Shown: positions 1-11,042 of the stretch, piece after piece | How the letters are laid out: every line of letters begins with the position of its first letter | How positions within the stretch are numbered: position 1 is the first letter of the stretch | Origin: Takakia lepidozioides | Lineage: Eukaryota; Streptophyta; Takakiopsida; Takakiales; Takakiaceae | DNA length: 64,000 bases | Direction: 5' to 3' | Assembly (NCBI GenBank): GCA_030704615.1 | Contig: CM060732.1 | Coordinates: forward strand, 17,608,001-17,672,000 | Translations under genes and position numbers: made by a program | The notes under the pieces: model-generated | Seen by the model: the letters and a program-made list of their open reading frames with translations, nothing else | Database searches by the model: none | What the model was told of the DNA's origin: nothing

Positions 1-2
1 TG

Positions 3-626
3 CAAACAAAACCAAAGCGACAATTTGTTCAATATAAATCTGAGTGTCTCCATCGTCTTGAATCTGCAGTTAAGTCCCTCCTTGAAAATTTGGTTAAAGA
101 AGAGGGAGCAATAACTTCAGTTGAAGCTTTGCATGACCTGATGAATGGTTGTGCGGGGTTGGCCGTGGCAGCCTCCCAAAATCTCTTGGGTAGCAGTGGT
201 CGGACTAGAAACACAGCTCAAATGATTTTGAAACATTTGGACTCAAACTGCCATTGTGGAGTTGATATACCTTCTGGAAGAGAGGGCTCTGACAAAGGGA
301 CCGTTATTACCTCGGGACGTCCAGTCTCCAATGGCATTAGCACAATTTCGTCCGAATGGACGTCTGCAAGGCATGGTGGAGCTCCTGTTAGTACCAAGAG
401 AAAAAGGACAATCAAGGTGCGAAATAGTGATGTTGCAGCCCAACCTTCAAGGAAGCGCGCAGTTTCTTTCCTTGTCAACACTCCTTTTCCAGCACCTGTA
501 CAGCCTTTGAAGCAGATGAGCAGCCAAGAGCCCTTCGTATGTCTGAGTCCTCTGGTTAAGGTAGTTACGAATCTGATGCCAAGGTTGGGACATGAGACGA
601 TGTCCAAAGGAGGAGCTCCGTCATGA
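3..626 (+). CDS. Unrecognised protein, C-terminal part (runs off window start)
   Basis: The frame is open from the first bases of the window to a TGA at 624-626, about 207 codons, with no start codon needed because it enters from upstream. I do not recognise the family. The N-terminal half is rich in Leu, Glu and Lys and probably helical. The middle has basic stretches (STKRKRTIKVR, PSRKR) that could be nuclear localisation signals, and the tail is Ser/Pro rich. Several overlapping frames on both strands are also fairly open, which weakens the case. It may be the last exon of a host gene or an old transposon fragment. Confidence 0.3.
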   Translation, partial: QTKPKRQFVQYKSECLHRLESAVKSLLENLVKEEGAITSVEALHDLMNGCAGLAVAASQNLLGSSGRTRNTAQMILKHLDSNCHCGVDIPSGREGSDKGTVITSGRPVSNGISTISSEWTSARHGGAPVSTKRKRTIKVRNSDVAAQPSRKRAVSFLVNTPFPAPVQPLKQMSSQEPFVCLSPLVKVVTNLMPRLGHETMSKGGAPS

Positions 627-1715
627 GTTCCTTGGTCCTCAAAAGATGCATACTGCATCTATATTGGAGTTCCTGCATTGGGGAAGATGAGCAATGTATG
701 TGTACTTGCATATAAGGCTGTTCTGCCTCCTTTTCTTGTGACAACTACTTGGGGTTGAAGTTGCCAGAGGACTTCACAGAATTCACACTAAGCTTGCACT
801 GGTAAGCTCCTTCTCACCCCTCCCCCCTAAACATCGTGGCACCTTTCTCATCTTTTAACTCACTCTCATGGCTTCTGGCCTCAATTGGTGGTGATCTGTT
901 GAATTTCCTCGAGCATCTTGCGGGGAATTGATGTATGGTCTGAACCTTTCTTTGCTGCCTCAACAGATTCAATTTTTCTTCTGTGCTGAGTGAGGAACCC
1001 GAATGCGGAGAGGACAAAAAGGCAGGTATGCAATGCCGCCCCTTGAGCACTTCCAATATCCACCACTCAGCGTGACTGTTTGGTAAACGTAGGTCAACAT
1101 TCCTCCTCTTTTCATTGCTTGACCTGCTGGTAAAAGTGTGAACTTCATAATGCAGAGATTGTTTAGAGGCCTTCACCGGAGATTTATGCCCAGGCAGTCA
1201 TCCAAAAGTCACATGGTGTCACCCACCAGCTGGTTGGTGGTTGGTCTGCCTCTTTGGGCTGTTAGACCCCTGTTGAAATGACTCTTCCTATTGATGGCAG
1301 GACAGTGTGAGCACCTGAAAATCGGACTGCCTGAATGGCATGCGTTGAAGGCTGCATTCCTAAAACAGAGCTGGTTATGAAGTGCAGAGGGGTGGTTGAA
1401 GAAAAGCCTCTGAAGTTAAACCTTCTGGGTCTGATAGCAAGCTTATTTTCCTGAATCATTTGGCCTCATTGACATCAAAATAACTGCCATTTCAGCTCTT
1501 CCTTCAGAGTCTGAGAAGCTTGAGATGACGATGGGATCTGTAGCCTTCATTGTGTAGTTATTGGCATTAATAAGAGCTTTGTTGAGAGTATCTTGAAGGC
1601 CAAAACAACTTGTCTATTAGAGCAAAAGTTTTTTGTCCCTACTTTTCTGCCCAGGAACCATACAGCAGCAAAGGGCACAAGGCCCCAGCAAGCGAATCAG
1701 CTCAGTAAATTACAG
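627..1715. other. No recognisable gene
   Basis: All frames here are short and match no motif I know. If the frame ending at 626 is a real gene, the first few hundred bases would be its 3' untranslated region. No LTR, terminal repeat or structural RNA was seen. Confidence 0.4.
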
Positions 1716-1760
1716 GCCCCCACCCCTCCCCTCCCCTCCCCTCCCCCCCCCCCCTCCCCT

Positions 1761-1795
<35 letters not shown>

Positions 1796-1800
1796 TTCTT
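1716..1800. repeat. CT-rich microsatellite
   Basis: A CCCCT/CCCTC tract with a long C run is followed at about 1764-1790 by uninterrupted (TC)n. The open frames across it (Pro/Leu/Ser runs) are by-products of the repeat. Confidence 0.9.
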
Positions 1801-2169
1801 TCTCGGCACAATGGCCACAAGGCTACGGCAAACAAAGTCTTATGAGTACCTTCTTTCTCGGCACTAGACTGAAATTTAAACTCAGGGCAGGAAGCCTACC
1901 TTTGAACAGCAAACAGAAGCCTTGGGGGTTGGGGTGGTCAACGCCTCGGATTCCGCGGGGCCTGCAGCCCGCTTCAAACCAATAGCCAACTCATGGCTAT
2001 TGCCATGGTATCCCCTTTATGGCGCCTCACTTTTGGGAACCCCATCATGAATCCATGGTCTTTTGCTTGCACCTAAACAAAAACAAAGAAATAAACCCCA
2101 AGCTAACCCCAAATGGGCTAGCCTAACCTTCCCAATGGTTAGCTATGGCCATAGCTTAACCAAGCTAGG
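1801..2169. other. Flank of element 1, boundary unclear
   Basis: No gene is visible. At about 1975-2150 there are short inverted words built on TAGCCA/TGGCTA. Recognisable LTR similarity starts only at about 2170, yet LTRs of this family elsewhere in the window are 955-1051 bp, so the outer end of the element 1 LTR may lie here or be deleted. Confidence 0.35.
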
Positions 2170-2959
2170 GAGGCCATATTAGATCTGATTTTTGATCTGT
2201 AAATTAGTTATGCATGAAAAATAAATTTCCAGTGTCAGCTTCACTCAGTTCTCTCTACACGGTGTGGGTAATGAATGTGTATCATATTAATCTCTGTTTA
2301 GTATCAGGCCGTAGCCATAGTGTCTCTAATCTGTTCTACAGTACGACTCTATAGCTTGCATGAATCAAGCATCGATCCAATCATCTTCCCATCTTCGTGT
2401 TCTCCATCCTTGGTTCCGTTCCTGCTCTCCACTTCATCTCCTCCACTCATGACCCCCCGTTGCTGCTCTGCCTCATCTACATGCAAGCTGTTCTAACCGC
2501 CTAACTAACTAACCGTCACCCCAAGAAGTAACACGTTCCCTCTGCAGATGTCGTTCCTACACAGGCGTTCCCTACCAATGATAACCGTTCCCTATGTACG
2601 TTGTGATGGCCTGTGCCAAGCTGTGTCGGGCTGTGACTGTGCCAAGCTGTGACTGGCTATATAAAGCTGTGTCGGGCTGTGTCGTGTTGTGACTGGCTGT
2701 GCGAAGCTATGTCAAGCTGTGATAGACTGTGACTAACTGTGATAGGCTGTGATTGACTGTGACAGACTGTGTAAGGCTGTGTATGGCCGTGATAGACTAT
2801 GATAGGCTGTGTACGACTGTCTACCACCCCTAAAGCCTGTGCTGTCACCCCTAAGGCCTCTGTTGGTCTAAGTCTACCATCTGTAAGTCTGCACAAAAAT
2901 TAAGGGTACCCCACAGAGCCCATAAAAGTGTCTAATTAGTCCCAGACAACCCTCTAACA
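2170..2959 (-). repeat. 3' LTR of element 1
   Basis: Read on the minus strand it begins TGTTAGAGGGTTGTCTGGGA at 2959, matching the LTR starts of element A at 15635 and 18982. A purine tract precedes it at 2960-2985. Matching stretches continue to about 2170 (for example the GATTAGAGACAC...GGCCTGATAC region). The outer boundary is not resolved. It contains a degenerate short tandem repeat at about 2597-2860. Confidence 0.75.
2597..2860. repeat. Degenerate CACAGYC minisatellite inside LTR
   Basis: Imperfect units of roughly 9-11 bp built on GGCTGTG/GACTGTG (plus-strand reading) are repeated more than 20 times. The same type of repeat lies in both LTRs of element A (about 15760-15965 and 19110-19380) and at about 7920-8050 inside element 1, so it is a property of this LTR family. 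Confidence 0.75.
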
Positions 2960-2997
2960 TTACCCCTCCCCCTCTCAAAAAGTCGTGTCCTCACGGT

Positions 2998-4932
2998 TTA
3001 CTGTTTAGGATCAGCAAACCGTTGTGAGCGAGCACCCTTCTGACAGTGAGAATCCTTTGGAGGGCTCTGTGTGCGAGCCCGAGCCCTGTCACTGGCTGAT
3101 GGGAACGATTGAGTACCAAACGGAAATGCCTGACCCTCCTGTGGTTGATAACGAGGTAACCTCTCAGGCATAGGAGATCCCCGCCGTTTCTTCTCTGCCA
3201 TCTGTAGTGCGTAGTCCTCCGCCATGTCAAAAGGTTCCTTTGTAGAACCAGTAGTATCAGAATCATCTTCCCCCCTGAGGTGTTTCGGCAGCCGAACCTT
3301 AAGTGGTTCCTCAGGAATCCTGCATGGCATGCAGTGTTGGCCCACCATGTCTGGAAGCTTGAACTGGACTATTTGCTTTAATCGCTTGCAAGCAAAATGA
3401 GTGAATTCCCTGAACTCCTTGGCCGTATAGGTGAGAGGTGTGCCAATGACCTTGGAACAGTGTAAGTATTTCCAGGCTTCATGTCCCTTATAAAAAATAT
3501 CATCAAGGCCCAATTTTTCTTTGGCCAAGCTGTTCCAAGCCAAATTAAACCATGCACGAAGCTGGGAATCCTTCTGCATCACGATTTTTGCATCATATAG
3601 ATACATATGAGGTGGAATTGAAGGTAAGACCCAATGATCTCCACTGGAATAACTCAGAAATCTTGATTGCATCTTCTACTGCTCAATGTGATACCGTGCA
3701 ATGAAACAAGCAGCATAGTACAATCCACAGCCCATGACAATACTAGATACCTCCTTGGTTTTGGTGTAGATGTACCCATGAACAACCTGAAAGGCAATTA
3801 ATTCCCTCAGCATGGTGCCTGCCTCAGACTTGTACCTTGCAAAATGATGATCCTCAATGGGTCGATTGTTTGGAAGAACCTTAGTCCTAGTTGCCACTGA
3901 CAACCAAATGCGCATGATCTGGTAATAATGTGCCAAAGACTGTGGAGGATTGAATTCCTTCCAAGCTAAATCCATCACAATGGGAATTTGGTTGAAGGGC
4001 ATAATCATAGCCCGATTGTACTCCAGTGTAGCAGGAGTCCTAGGTGGGTGAAAAGCAGCATCCCCCCAAACCTCAGCCTGTGGCATTGCCACGGTATCAA
4101 CAGTGTCAGCCACTTGCACAGCCACCGGCTGTGGGGGCTGTGATATTGCCGCCATTGTCCCTCCTATTACTGGCATTTCTTGTACCTCTTGTAATGAAGA
4201 CTGAAAAATCAGGGTTCTGGCATGCAAATAAGTAGCCACCAGCTGCTCCTCAGGAACAAAGACTCGTTTGTCAATGTTGGAACTCAAGTCATCTACTTGA
4301 GTCTGCAGCCCTTCCACATCATCCTGTAACTATGCTATCCTACTATAGACATTGTCTATAGTAGTTGTGGCAATGTTCTACACCTGCAACCTGAGATCAT
4401 TTATCTCCCCCTGAGTGAGCTTTCGTGGTGCCTTCCCTTCCACCGGCCCTTGTGTTAACCATACTTGCATAAGATGATTATCCACCAAGTCATGTGTAGC
4501 ACCCCGGAGAGCCTGCTCCTCCTTAAGTCTGTACACATCTAACTACTTCTATAAGGCCTTCATGTGCTTCGCATGAGGTTCAACCAGGCCCGCATAGGCA
4601 GCAGCCAGATTATTGGCTTCCTTCCAAGCCTTGTTAGCCACAGAGAGTTCATTCTTGTGGCCCGTGAGTGATTGCTGCAACTGCAGGATGAACCTTTCTT
4701 TCTCAGCCTCAACCTGACTGTACTGTTGGAAAGTATCCTCATTGCGACGGAGAGTAGCCTTCAGATCAGCAATAAGTTTCCCCTGCTCTACTGTCTCAGC
4801 CTTTGCCATCATACATCTCTTTGCTTGTCTGTTAACTACTAATGCAGTTTGTTCCAGAGCAGTTGTTAGTGTGGCACATTGTATGGTCATTCTCTGATGA
4901 ACTGTCTCCAACTCTGTATGAAGCACCGTCAC
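2998..4932 (-). pseudogene. Post-integrase ORF: coiled coil plus conserved C-terminal domain (element 1 copy)
   Basis: A frame of about 640 codons broken by TAG codons at 4549, 4543, 4378, 4330 and 3676 and ending at TAA 2998-3000. The first about 200 residues are a Glu/Gln/Lys-rich coiled coil (around NEDTFQQYSQVEAEKERF). Next comes a Pro/Val/Gln linker, then a conserved domain with MPFNQIPI, TKVLPNNR, MGCGLYYA, SSGDHWVLPS, DDIFYKGH and KLPDMVGQHCMP, and a basic tail (EKKRRGSPMPERLPRYQP). Copies at 17980-18945 and 42539-44212 align over long stretches. It lies where env-like ORFs sit in some plant Gypsy elements, but I see no signal peptide or membrane segment, so I do not call it an envelope. 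Function unknown. Confidence 0.75.
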
Positions 4933-4936
4933 TTCC

Positions 4937-5507
4937 TATCATCATGTGGAGGCATCTTGGGTGCGTGCCTCAGAAATGGGAAACGCATCCGAGGCGGTTG
5001 CAGCTTTCGAAGGGCGACCTCAAAAGCGGAAGAAGCGTTGATGGGGACATCAACCTTGGAGCGTGGGGGAGGAAATGCATGCTTAGCCCGGCTTAGCTAG
5101 CTCAGGAATCCAATTGCAAAAACTTGTATTGTACAAAATTTACTTTAAATGAAATGTTTCAAAATGTTGTGCTTCCTATTTTGTTTGGAATGGCGATGCA
5201 TGGTATGGTTGACTAGTGTGTAGAAGGCATGCTAGCTTACAAAAGCGGGAGAGGTAAATTGGGTTAATCGTGTGTTTGCGCAGTGCCGAAATCGGGTGAC
5301 TCCCATCCAAGGGGCAAGGAAACTTGCGCCTTCTTTGGGAGTTCACGTGCTAGTGCGCACCTGGCGCGTGCGCGTACTATAACTGCGCTACCGAGGGGGT
5401 TGCCTTGTAGTGCGGGCTAACGCGGAAGCTACGTGCTTCCGTTCACGTACTATAATCGTGTAGCCTCGGGACGAAGTCGTAGTGCGGCTTCGGCGTGTTC
5501 CCGTACC
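4937..5507. other. GC-rich noncoding insert between the two post-integrase ORFs
   Basis: About 570 bp with no ORF continuity to either side. The part at 5270-5507 is GC-rich, with many CG dinucleotides and short hairpins (for example around GCGCACCTGGCGCGTGCGC) and a repeated GTACTATAA word. It could be an intron, a small nonautonomous insertion or a spacer of the element. I saw no target-site duplication. Confidence 0.4.
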
Positions 5508-7211
5508 TCAGGCCAACATTCCAAGGCGGACCCCCTCATGCGTCACTTGCAATTGGTATAGCTGCTGCTTATGCGCTTCATGCAACTTCCCCTGCTCCAG
5601 ACCCGCTTCAATCAAATTCCCCTTTGTTAGCTGCAGGGCAGCCTTGGTGTCCTCCAATTCTTTCTGCAACTTGAGATTGGCCTCCACATCCACCTTCTTT
5701 GCACATTCAGTGGCAATTCTAGCCTCAAACTCCTGCTTGAGTTCCTCTCTCAAAGCTGCCAATTGTGTAGATGGAACATGAGACTTCACATATGTGCCCA
5801 ACAAATTGAGTGTTCTGCTTATGGAACTCATAAGCATGGCCTGCTGTGGGTCTTCATGGGAACCATGTTGGTGGTCACCCTGATTCTCCACAGTGTGATG
5901 TTTCACCAACCATTCAGGCCATGTTCCCACAAGATCTTCGTCCTGAACGACCTCATTCTCCACAGGTGTTGTAGTGCCCCTACCTTCTACCTCTGGAACC
6001 TCCTCCACAGGTTTGGGCATCACATGCACATCAGGGATTTCCTCAATCAAACTCTGCATCTTTGGCACCACTGGTTCCCTGACCAAGCCAGAGTTTTCAT
6101 AGAGAAGGTCCCCCTTCTCAATTTCTGCCACTACCTGCTCTGTAGTGGGAATGTCCAGCCCTTCTCCTTCCAGAGCAATAGGCTCTGGTGTAACAACATG
6201 TACTACTTGAGTGACCCCCGGAACAATTGAGTCAACTGACTGTGGTGGCTGTGGTACTGAGGTAACTTCTTCCTCCCTCTCCACAGGCCGTGCTTCCAGT
6301 AACAACAGCCCTCTGTGCTGCTGTTCCCCATCCTGTACAAGAACTATGGAAACATCATCTTGTGGTTTCCTTGAAGCTAGTGGATCTGCCGCAATCGTAT
6401 CCCGCTTCTGCCTCTTGGACTGGTGCTGCCCCTCCAATCCACTTTCACCATGTGAAGAGCCCTGCTCCTCAATTGCAATGGTTGTTGTCTCAAACACTCT
6501 CATCTCCTTATGTTCTCGTGCATCAAGTATGCAAGAATCAAGGATAATTTGCGCAATTATTGGGCCAGACACTATGATCGGAGACTTAGCTACAGTGCCC
6601 TGTAACCACTTCATCTCTTCCACTAGACCATTGTACATCAACTCCGCCCAAGCTATATCCTCTCCCCTCAAGGCTTTCAGTATCTCCTCCATGAATGATC
6701 TGCTCAAGTACTGTTGGTTCTGTTTCATGGCAAACAGAACATTCAGTATTTGGCCAACTTCTCTTAGCCCTGGGTACTCAGCCTTGGTGCAGGTATATCC
6801 TTGAGTTTTAAAGAAACTCGTTTCTTGGAACAAATTGACCATTTGCAATCTTGTCCTGTGTTCATCCACATTCACATGCCCAGATGGCAATTCAAACAGT
6901 TGCTGCAAATACTGGGGAGTAATCTCTATATCTACTCCCCTCACCTGTGTAACTCTTGTCCAAGGCTCAAAGTTCTGAATGAATTGAATCATATACTTCC
7001 GATGATGCAAAGACTAGTCCTTGCATAGCAGCCCTTCCAATCGCAACTCCTTTAGCAGCTGCACTGCCTGTGGTGTAGCAATTGTTTGCTTCTGCAGAAT
7101 CGTGGTGCTCTTCACCCTGACATCCTTCATTCCCCTAACTCTCTTCATCCCAGACAAACAAGAAGGCCTTGTTTGAAACAGTTGTAGGAAAGCTTGCAGG
7201 GCGTAGAGCAT
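5508..7211 (-). pseudogene. Post-integrase ORF-N, helical domain plus acidic/proline linker and coiled coil
   Basis: Two open stretches (7211-7014 and 7010-5508) form one frame interrupted by TAG at 7014-7016, where a Trp would fit. The N-terminal about 190 residues form a helical domain with FELPSGHV and QGYTCTKAEYPG. The equivalent positions of the 21235-21798 ORF have FHLSSLDV and QGYTCSHSKNPG. The middle is acidic and rich in Pro, Val and Glu, and the C-terminal about 110 residues are a heptad-like coiled coil ending at 5508. I do not recognise the domain from known gag or env families. It may be a structural or host-interaction protein, but that is a guess. Confidence 0.7.
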
Positions 7212-7322
7212 AAAGGTATGGTTGGCACAAAAAGGAACGGGTAAGTGCGTGTAAGCCTGTGGGGCTTGCAGATAGTGGGTGAGAGAGAATGTCCTTTCAA
7301 CAGGCCGTCCGTCCTTGCGCCA

Positions 7323-7640
7323 CTATGTGAGAAGTAAAGCTAATGTATAGTCTGTAATATCCGCCATAGCTACAAAGCTATAGCTTTGATTGCCCCTCCC
7401 GTCGAGACGCTGGTTATTCGGAGCCACCCCGACTCTTCCGCTCATAACTCTTCTAATTTCTTGTTCTTGTTTCTTGGAAGGAACCACCTGCATGAAATTC
7501 TCGCTCCTGATTGGCTGTTGCCTCCTTGGGTAACTTCTTAATTTTACCCCCCTCAGTGGACATTCCCACCTAACATGTCCACTAGGACAGCACATGTGGC
7601 AAAGGCCCCCCTTTTCTGTACACGTAAAGGGTTCTATTAC
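7323..7640 (-). pseudogene. CCHC zinc-knuckle segment after integrase
   Basis: The minus-strand frame contains CHMCCPSGHVRWEC, an exact CX2CX4HX4C knuckle, followed by a basic stretch (GVKLRSYPRRQQPIRS). Such knuckles bind nucleic acid and normally end gag, but here the knuckle lies downstream of integrase and just upstream of ORF-N. Element B has a related C-C-H-H variant in the same place (20803-21117). The frame upstream is broken by stops. Confidence 0.6.
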
Positions 7641-8134
7641 CTTTGCCCTGAATGCATTAATGGGCCCACAAATAGTTTTGGTTGATGTACCGGGTAGGTA
7701 CTTTGACGGCCCAGTTTGTCCTCTTGTATGATGACACCCACTTTTACAATATATGCACCGCGGTGTGCTTTGCCCTAGTGGCTACGTGTTCACTTTTAAA
7801 CATACCCCCGTCTTCCCCTGTCCGCGTGGCACATTCTCCGAGTTTGACTTCCAAGCTGTCATTTCACTTGTCGGCCACTTTACTAACGTTAACCCGCGTC
7901 CACCTGTCACTGACTCTATGGGCTGTGCAACTCGCATAGGTTGTGTTGGGCTGTGTCAAACTGTGGTAAACTGTGATAGGCTGTGTGATGCTATGATGGA
8001 CTGTGATAGACTGTGTGATACTGTGATGGGCTATGATAGCTGTGCGAACACCCGTGTTCTCCGCTCAGGCCATACACATTCGGCTTTACGACAAGTGCTT
8101 CATGCTCCGTTGGTATCACCGGTGCAGCCCGTGA
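7641..8134. other. Spacer between integrase and zinc knuckle
   Basis: No intact frame. The stretch at about 7920-8050 has the GGCTGTG/GACTGTG type repeats also seen in the LTRs. Short minus-strand frames separated by stops may be decayed coding sequence leading into the knuckle. Confidence 0.4.
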
Positions 8135-9556
8135 CTATTTCTGTGTTTCAATATGCAAATCATGCTGCAATGGTTTGTCATGGATACCACTGTATCCCTT
8201 CAACTTATTGGCATTGACTCTTCCCAGCATCTCCTTATTAATGGTTTGTAACATGGTTGTGTTGTTATCATACATCTTCTGTGTGACATAAGGTCCTTTC
8301 CATGGTGACTTAAGCTTAGAAGCTTTCATCTTTCTCTTCTTCTGCAACCACAGAACCAAATCACCCGTCTTAAAAGTTTTCAGTTTACCTTCATCAGATT
8401 GATCCTTCCTCTTCATCTGAATTCTGGTCATGTTATCTGTTGCATCCGCACGTACTTCATCCACATGATGTAATTCATGTTTCCTGACTTTAATTGAATC
8501 TTCCAATTCCATTCTCCTTCCCCATTCAATTCTCATGGTAGGTAACAAGAACTCCACTGGAAGTTAAGCTTCCATACCATAAACTAATTGGAATGGTGTA
8601 TACTTAGTGGTGACTTTATATGAAGTCATGTATGACCACAAAGCTGTCAGCAGCTTTGTATCCCAATCCGTTCTGTTTGCATTGACTATCTTAGCCAAAA
8701 TAGTACATAGTATTTTGTTGGTGGCTTCTGCCTGCCCATTACCCTGTGGGTAATAGGTTGTACTCTTCCTGTGCACAATCATGAACTCTTTAGTCAATAG
8801 TTCTATAGTCTCGTTAATGAAGTGACTTCCCTGGTCACTAATAAATTCCAGGGGACAGCCAAATCTTGTGAGTATGTTCTCATACAGGAACCTTGCTGTA
8901 GACTTAGCTGTGTTGTCCCTCAAAGCCTTAGCTTCTACCTACTTTGTAGTATAATCAGTGGCTGTGATTATATACTTGTTATGTGTATTTCTGGCTAGTG
9001 GGTTTATTGGTCCAACAAAGTCTAGTCCCCACTTCTGAAATGGTTCAGTAGGCATTGTAGGATGCAAAGCCATCTTTCCAGATCTCTGCAATGGTCCTAG
9101 CCTCTGACACTCATCACAACTCTTGCACTACTTGTGTACATCCTTGAACAAAGAAGGCCACCAATAACCTGCAAGTAATATCTTCCTACTGGTAGTCTCC
9201 TCTCCAAAATGACCTCCAGCCACTCCTTTATGAACTTCCTCCAAAACTTTATTTACTTCATGGTGGTACAAGCATCGTTTCAAAACTCCATCAAGTCCTA
9301 GCTTATACATTCTGTTGCCTATCATAGTGTAAGGTAAAGCCTTGATAGCCATTTTCTTTCTCTGTTCCTTCCCATAACTGGGTGGGCACTGACCATGAGT
9401 AAGATAGTATCTGATTGGCCACTGCCAATCTAACCAATCATCTGCACTTCCTTGCACCTCCACTGCAAATAGACTCGCATCAGGTAATTGGTCTTCTACT
9501 GCCATGGCGGGCTCTCCTGTTGTTAGGCGTGACAAGTGATCTGCCACAAGATGCAA
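8135..9556 (-). pseudogene. Integrase of element 1
   Basis: Three minus-strand pieces make one integrase. 9556-9128 begins with the end of RNase H and the linker (VADHLSRL), then the N-terminal zinc-binding part (HHEV...HKGVAGGHF, with CKSCDEC after the TAG at 9128-9130). Next come about 60 residues with [10 protein letters not shown] holding the first catalytic Asp, then a TAG at 8939-8941 where Trp is usual. 8923-8564 has the second Asp (ISDQGSHF) and the Glu (PQGNGQAEATNK). A TAA follows at 8564-8566. 8557-8135 is the C-terminal GPY/F-type module (SPWKGPYVTQKMYD, GRVNANKLKGY). The D-D-E residues are present, so only the stops kill it. Confidence 0.9.
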
Positions 9557-11042
9557 ACGGCCAGGCTTATAAACAACTTCGAATTCAAACTCGTGTAGGA
9601 TTATTAACTATCTTGCTATCCTCCCACTTATCAAAGGCTTGTTCACCAGATAAATCAAAGCCTGATGATCCACATAAAACATGAACTTCCTAATGCCTGA
9701 ATTTCTTGACTGCGTAAATCATTGCCAATGCTTCTCTTTCAGTTGTGCTATTGTTCATTTCAGCACTGTTCAACAACCTGCTAGCATAGTACATAGGTGA
9801 ATCTATGTTTCCTATGATATTTTGGGCTAACACAGTTCCCAATGCTTCTCCTGAGGCAACACAGTGTACATGAAATACTACGTGCCAGTGAGGGTTAATC
9901 AGCACAGGTGTAGTTGTTACTGACAATGTAAGTTCCTCAAAAGCTTGTTGACATTCAGCTGTCCATGTAAAACTTGCATCCTTCTTAAGAAGCTTACTCA
10001 AAGGTGCTGCCATCTGTGCATACCGTCTGACAAACCTTCTGTAGTAACTGATTTGTCCAAGGAATCTCTTTAGATTTTTAACATTTCCTGGTGGTGGTGA
10101 TGCTTTAATGGCCTCCGTCTTTTTGGGGTCCACAAGTAATCCCTTCTTACACACAATGTGTCCCAGAAGTACCCATGAGTTCACACAGTAAGTACATTTT
10201 TCTGGATTCAGACCCAGACCTCTCATCCTGCATCTGGCCAAACATAACTCCAATTTATGCAAGTGCTCATTCTTAGAACTATACACACTGAAATCATCTA
10301 AGAACACTTGCATGAAATCATCCAGATACTCATGGAAGGATTCACTTATCACTCTCTGAAATGTTGTTGGTGCATTACAAAGTCCAAAAGGCATGACTTT
10401 GTATGCATAAACACCCCAGTCTGTGATGAAATCTGTCTTTCCCTGGTCTTCTTCTGCCACTTGTACTTGGTTATATCCACTGAAGCCATCCATGAATGAG
10501 GACATCTCATGGCCAGCCACGTTGTCCAATACAGCCTCTGTGAATGGCAAGGGAAAGGGATCTTTCTTTGTACAAGCATTCAACTTCTTATAGTTCACAC
10601 AAACTCTCAGTTTACCATTCTTCTTGGGAACTATCACAATGGGTGACAACCAAGTTGTATACTCTATCGGGTATATGAACTTAGCCTCAGCCAACTTCTT
10701 GATCTCTTCCCCAACCTTCTGTGCATAGTTGGGATTCATCCTGTACTTTGCCTGTTTGATTGGCACTGACCCTGGTTCCAGTTCAATCTTATGCTGACAG
10801 ATCTCAGGTGGTATCCCTTTCAAATCCTCATAACTCCACGCAAATACATCTCTGTATTTGATGAACAGACTCTTGGCTTCCTCAAAGAATTTTGGCTCCA
10901 AGTCAGCCCCCACTTTCACCAATCTTGGTTCCTCCTCCGTTCCCACATTCACTTCTCTCACCTGCTCCTCCGCTGTGATTGTCCATCCAGCCACTACTTC
11001 ATCATGCAAACTCACAGTGGCTGGTTCTTCTAGGATTTCCAT
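9557..11042 (-). pseudogene. Reverse transcriptase-RNase H of element 1
   Basis: The 450-codon frame 11042-9690 covers the whole RT and the first part of RNase H. Visible RT motifs are LSPIVIVPKKNGKLRVCVNY, FMDGFSGYNQ, the MPFGLCNAPTTFQR block and the catalytic FLDD box (VFLDDFSVYS, a variant of YxDD), then LGHIV and SYYRRFVRRYAQ. The RNase H part begins at about residue 340 and runs to KKFRH, where a one-base shift near 9690 moves it to another frame (FYVDHQALIYL). A TAG at 9609-9611 replaces an expected Trp before LIILHEFEFEVVYKPGRLH. Sequence type is Ty3/Gypsy. Confidence 0.93.

Noticed and set aside
1593-1985. Proline/serine-rich ORF
   Set aside because: Created by the CCCCT and (TC)n microsatellites.
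2998-4932. Envelope glycoprotein in the env position of element 1
   Set aside because: No signal peptide, transmembrane segment or Cys-rich ectodomain is visible; the protein is a coiled coil plus a soluble-looking basic domain.
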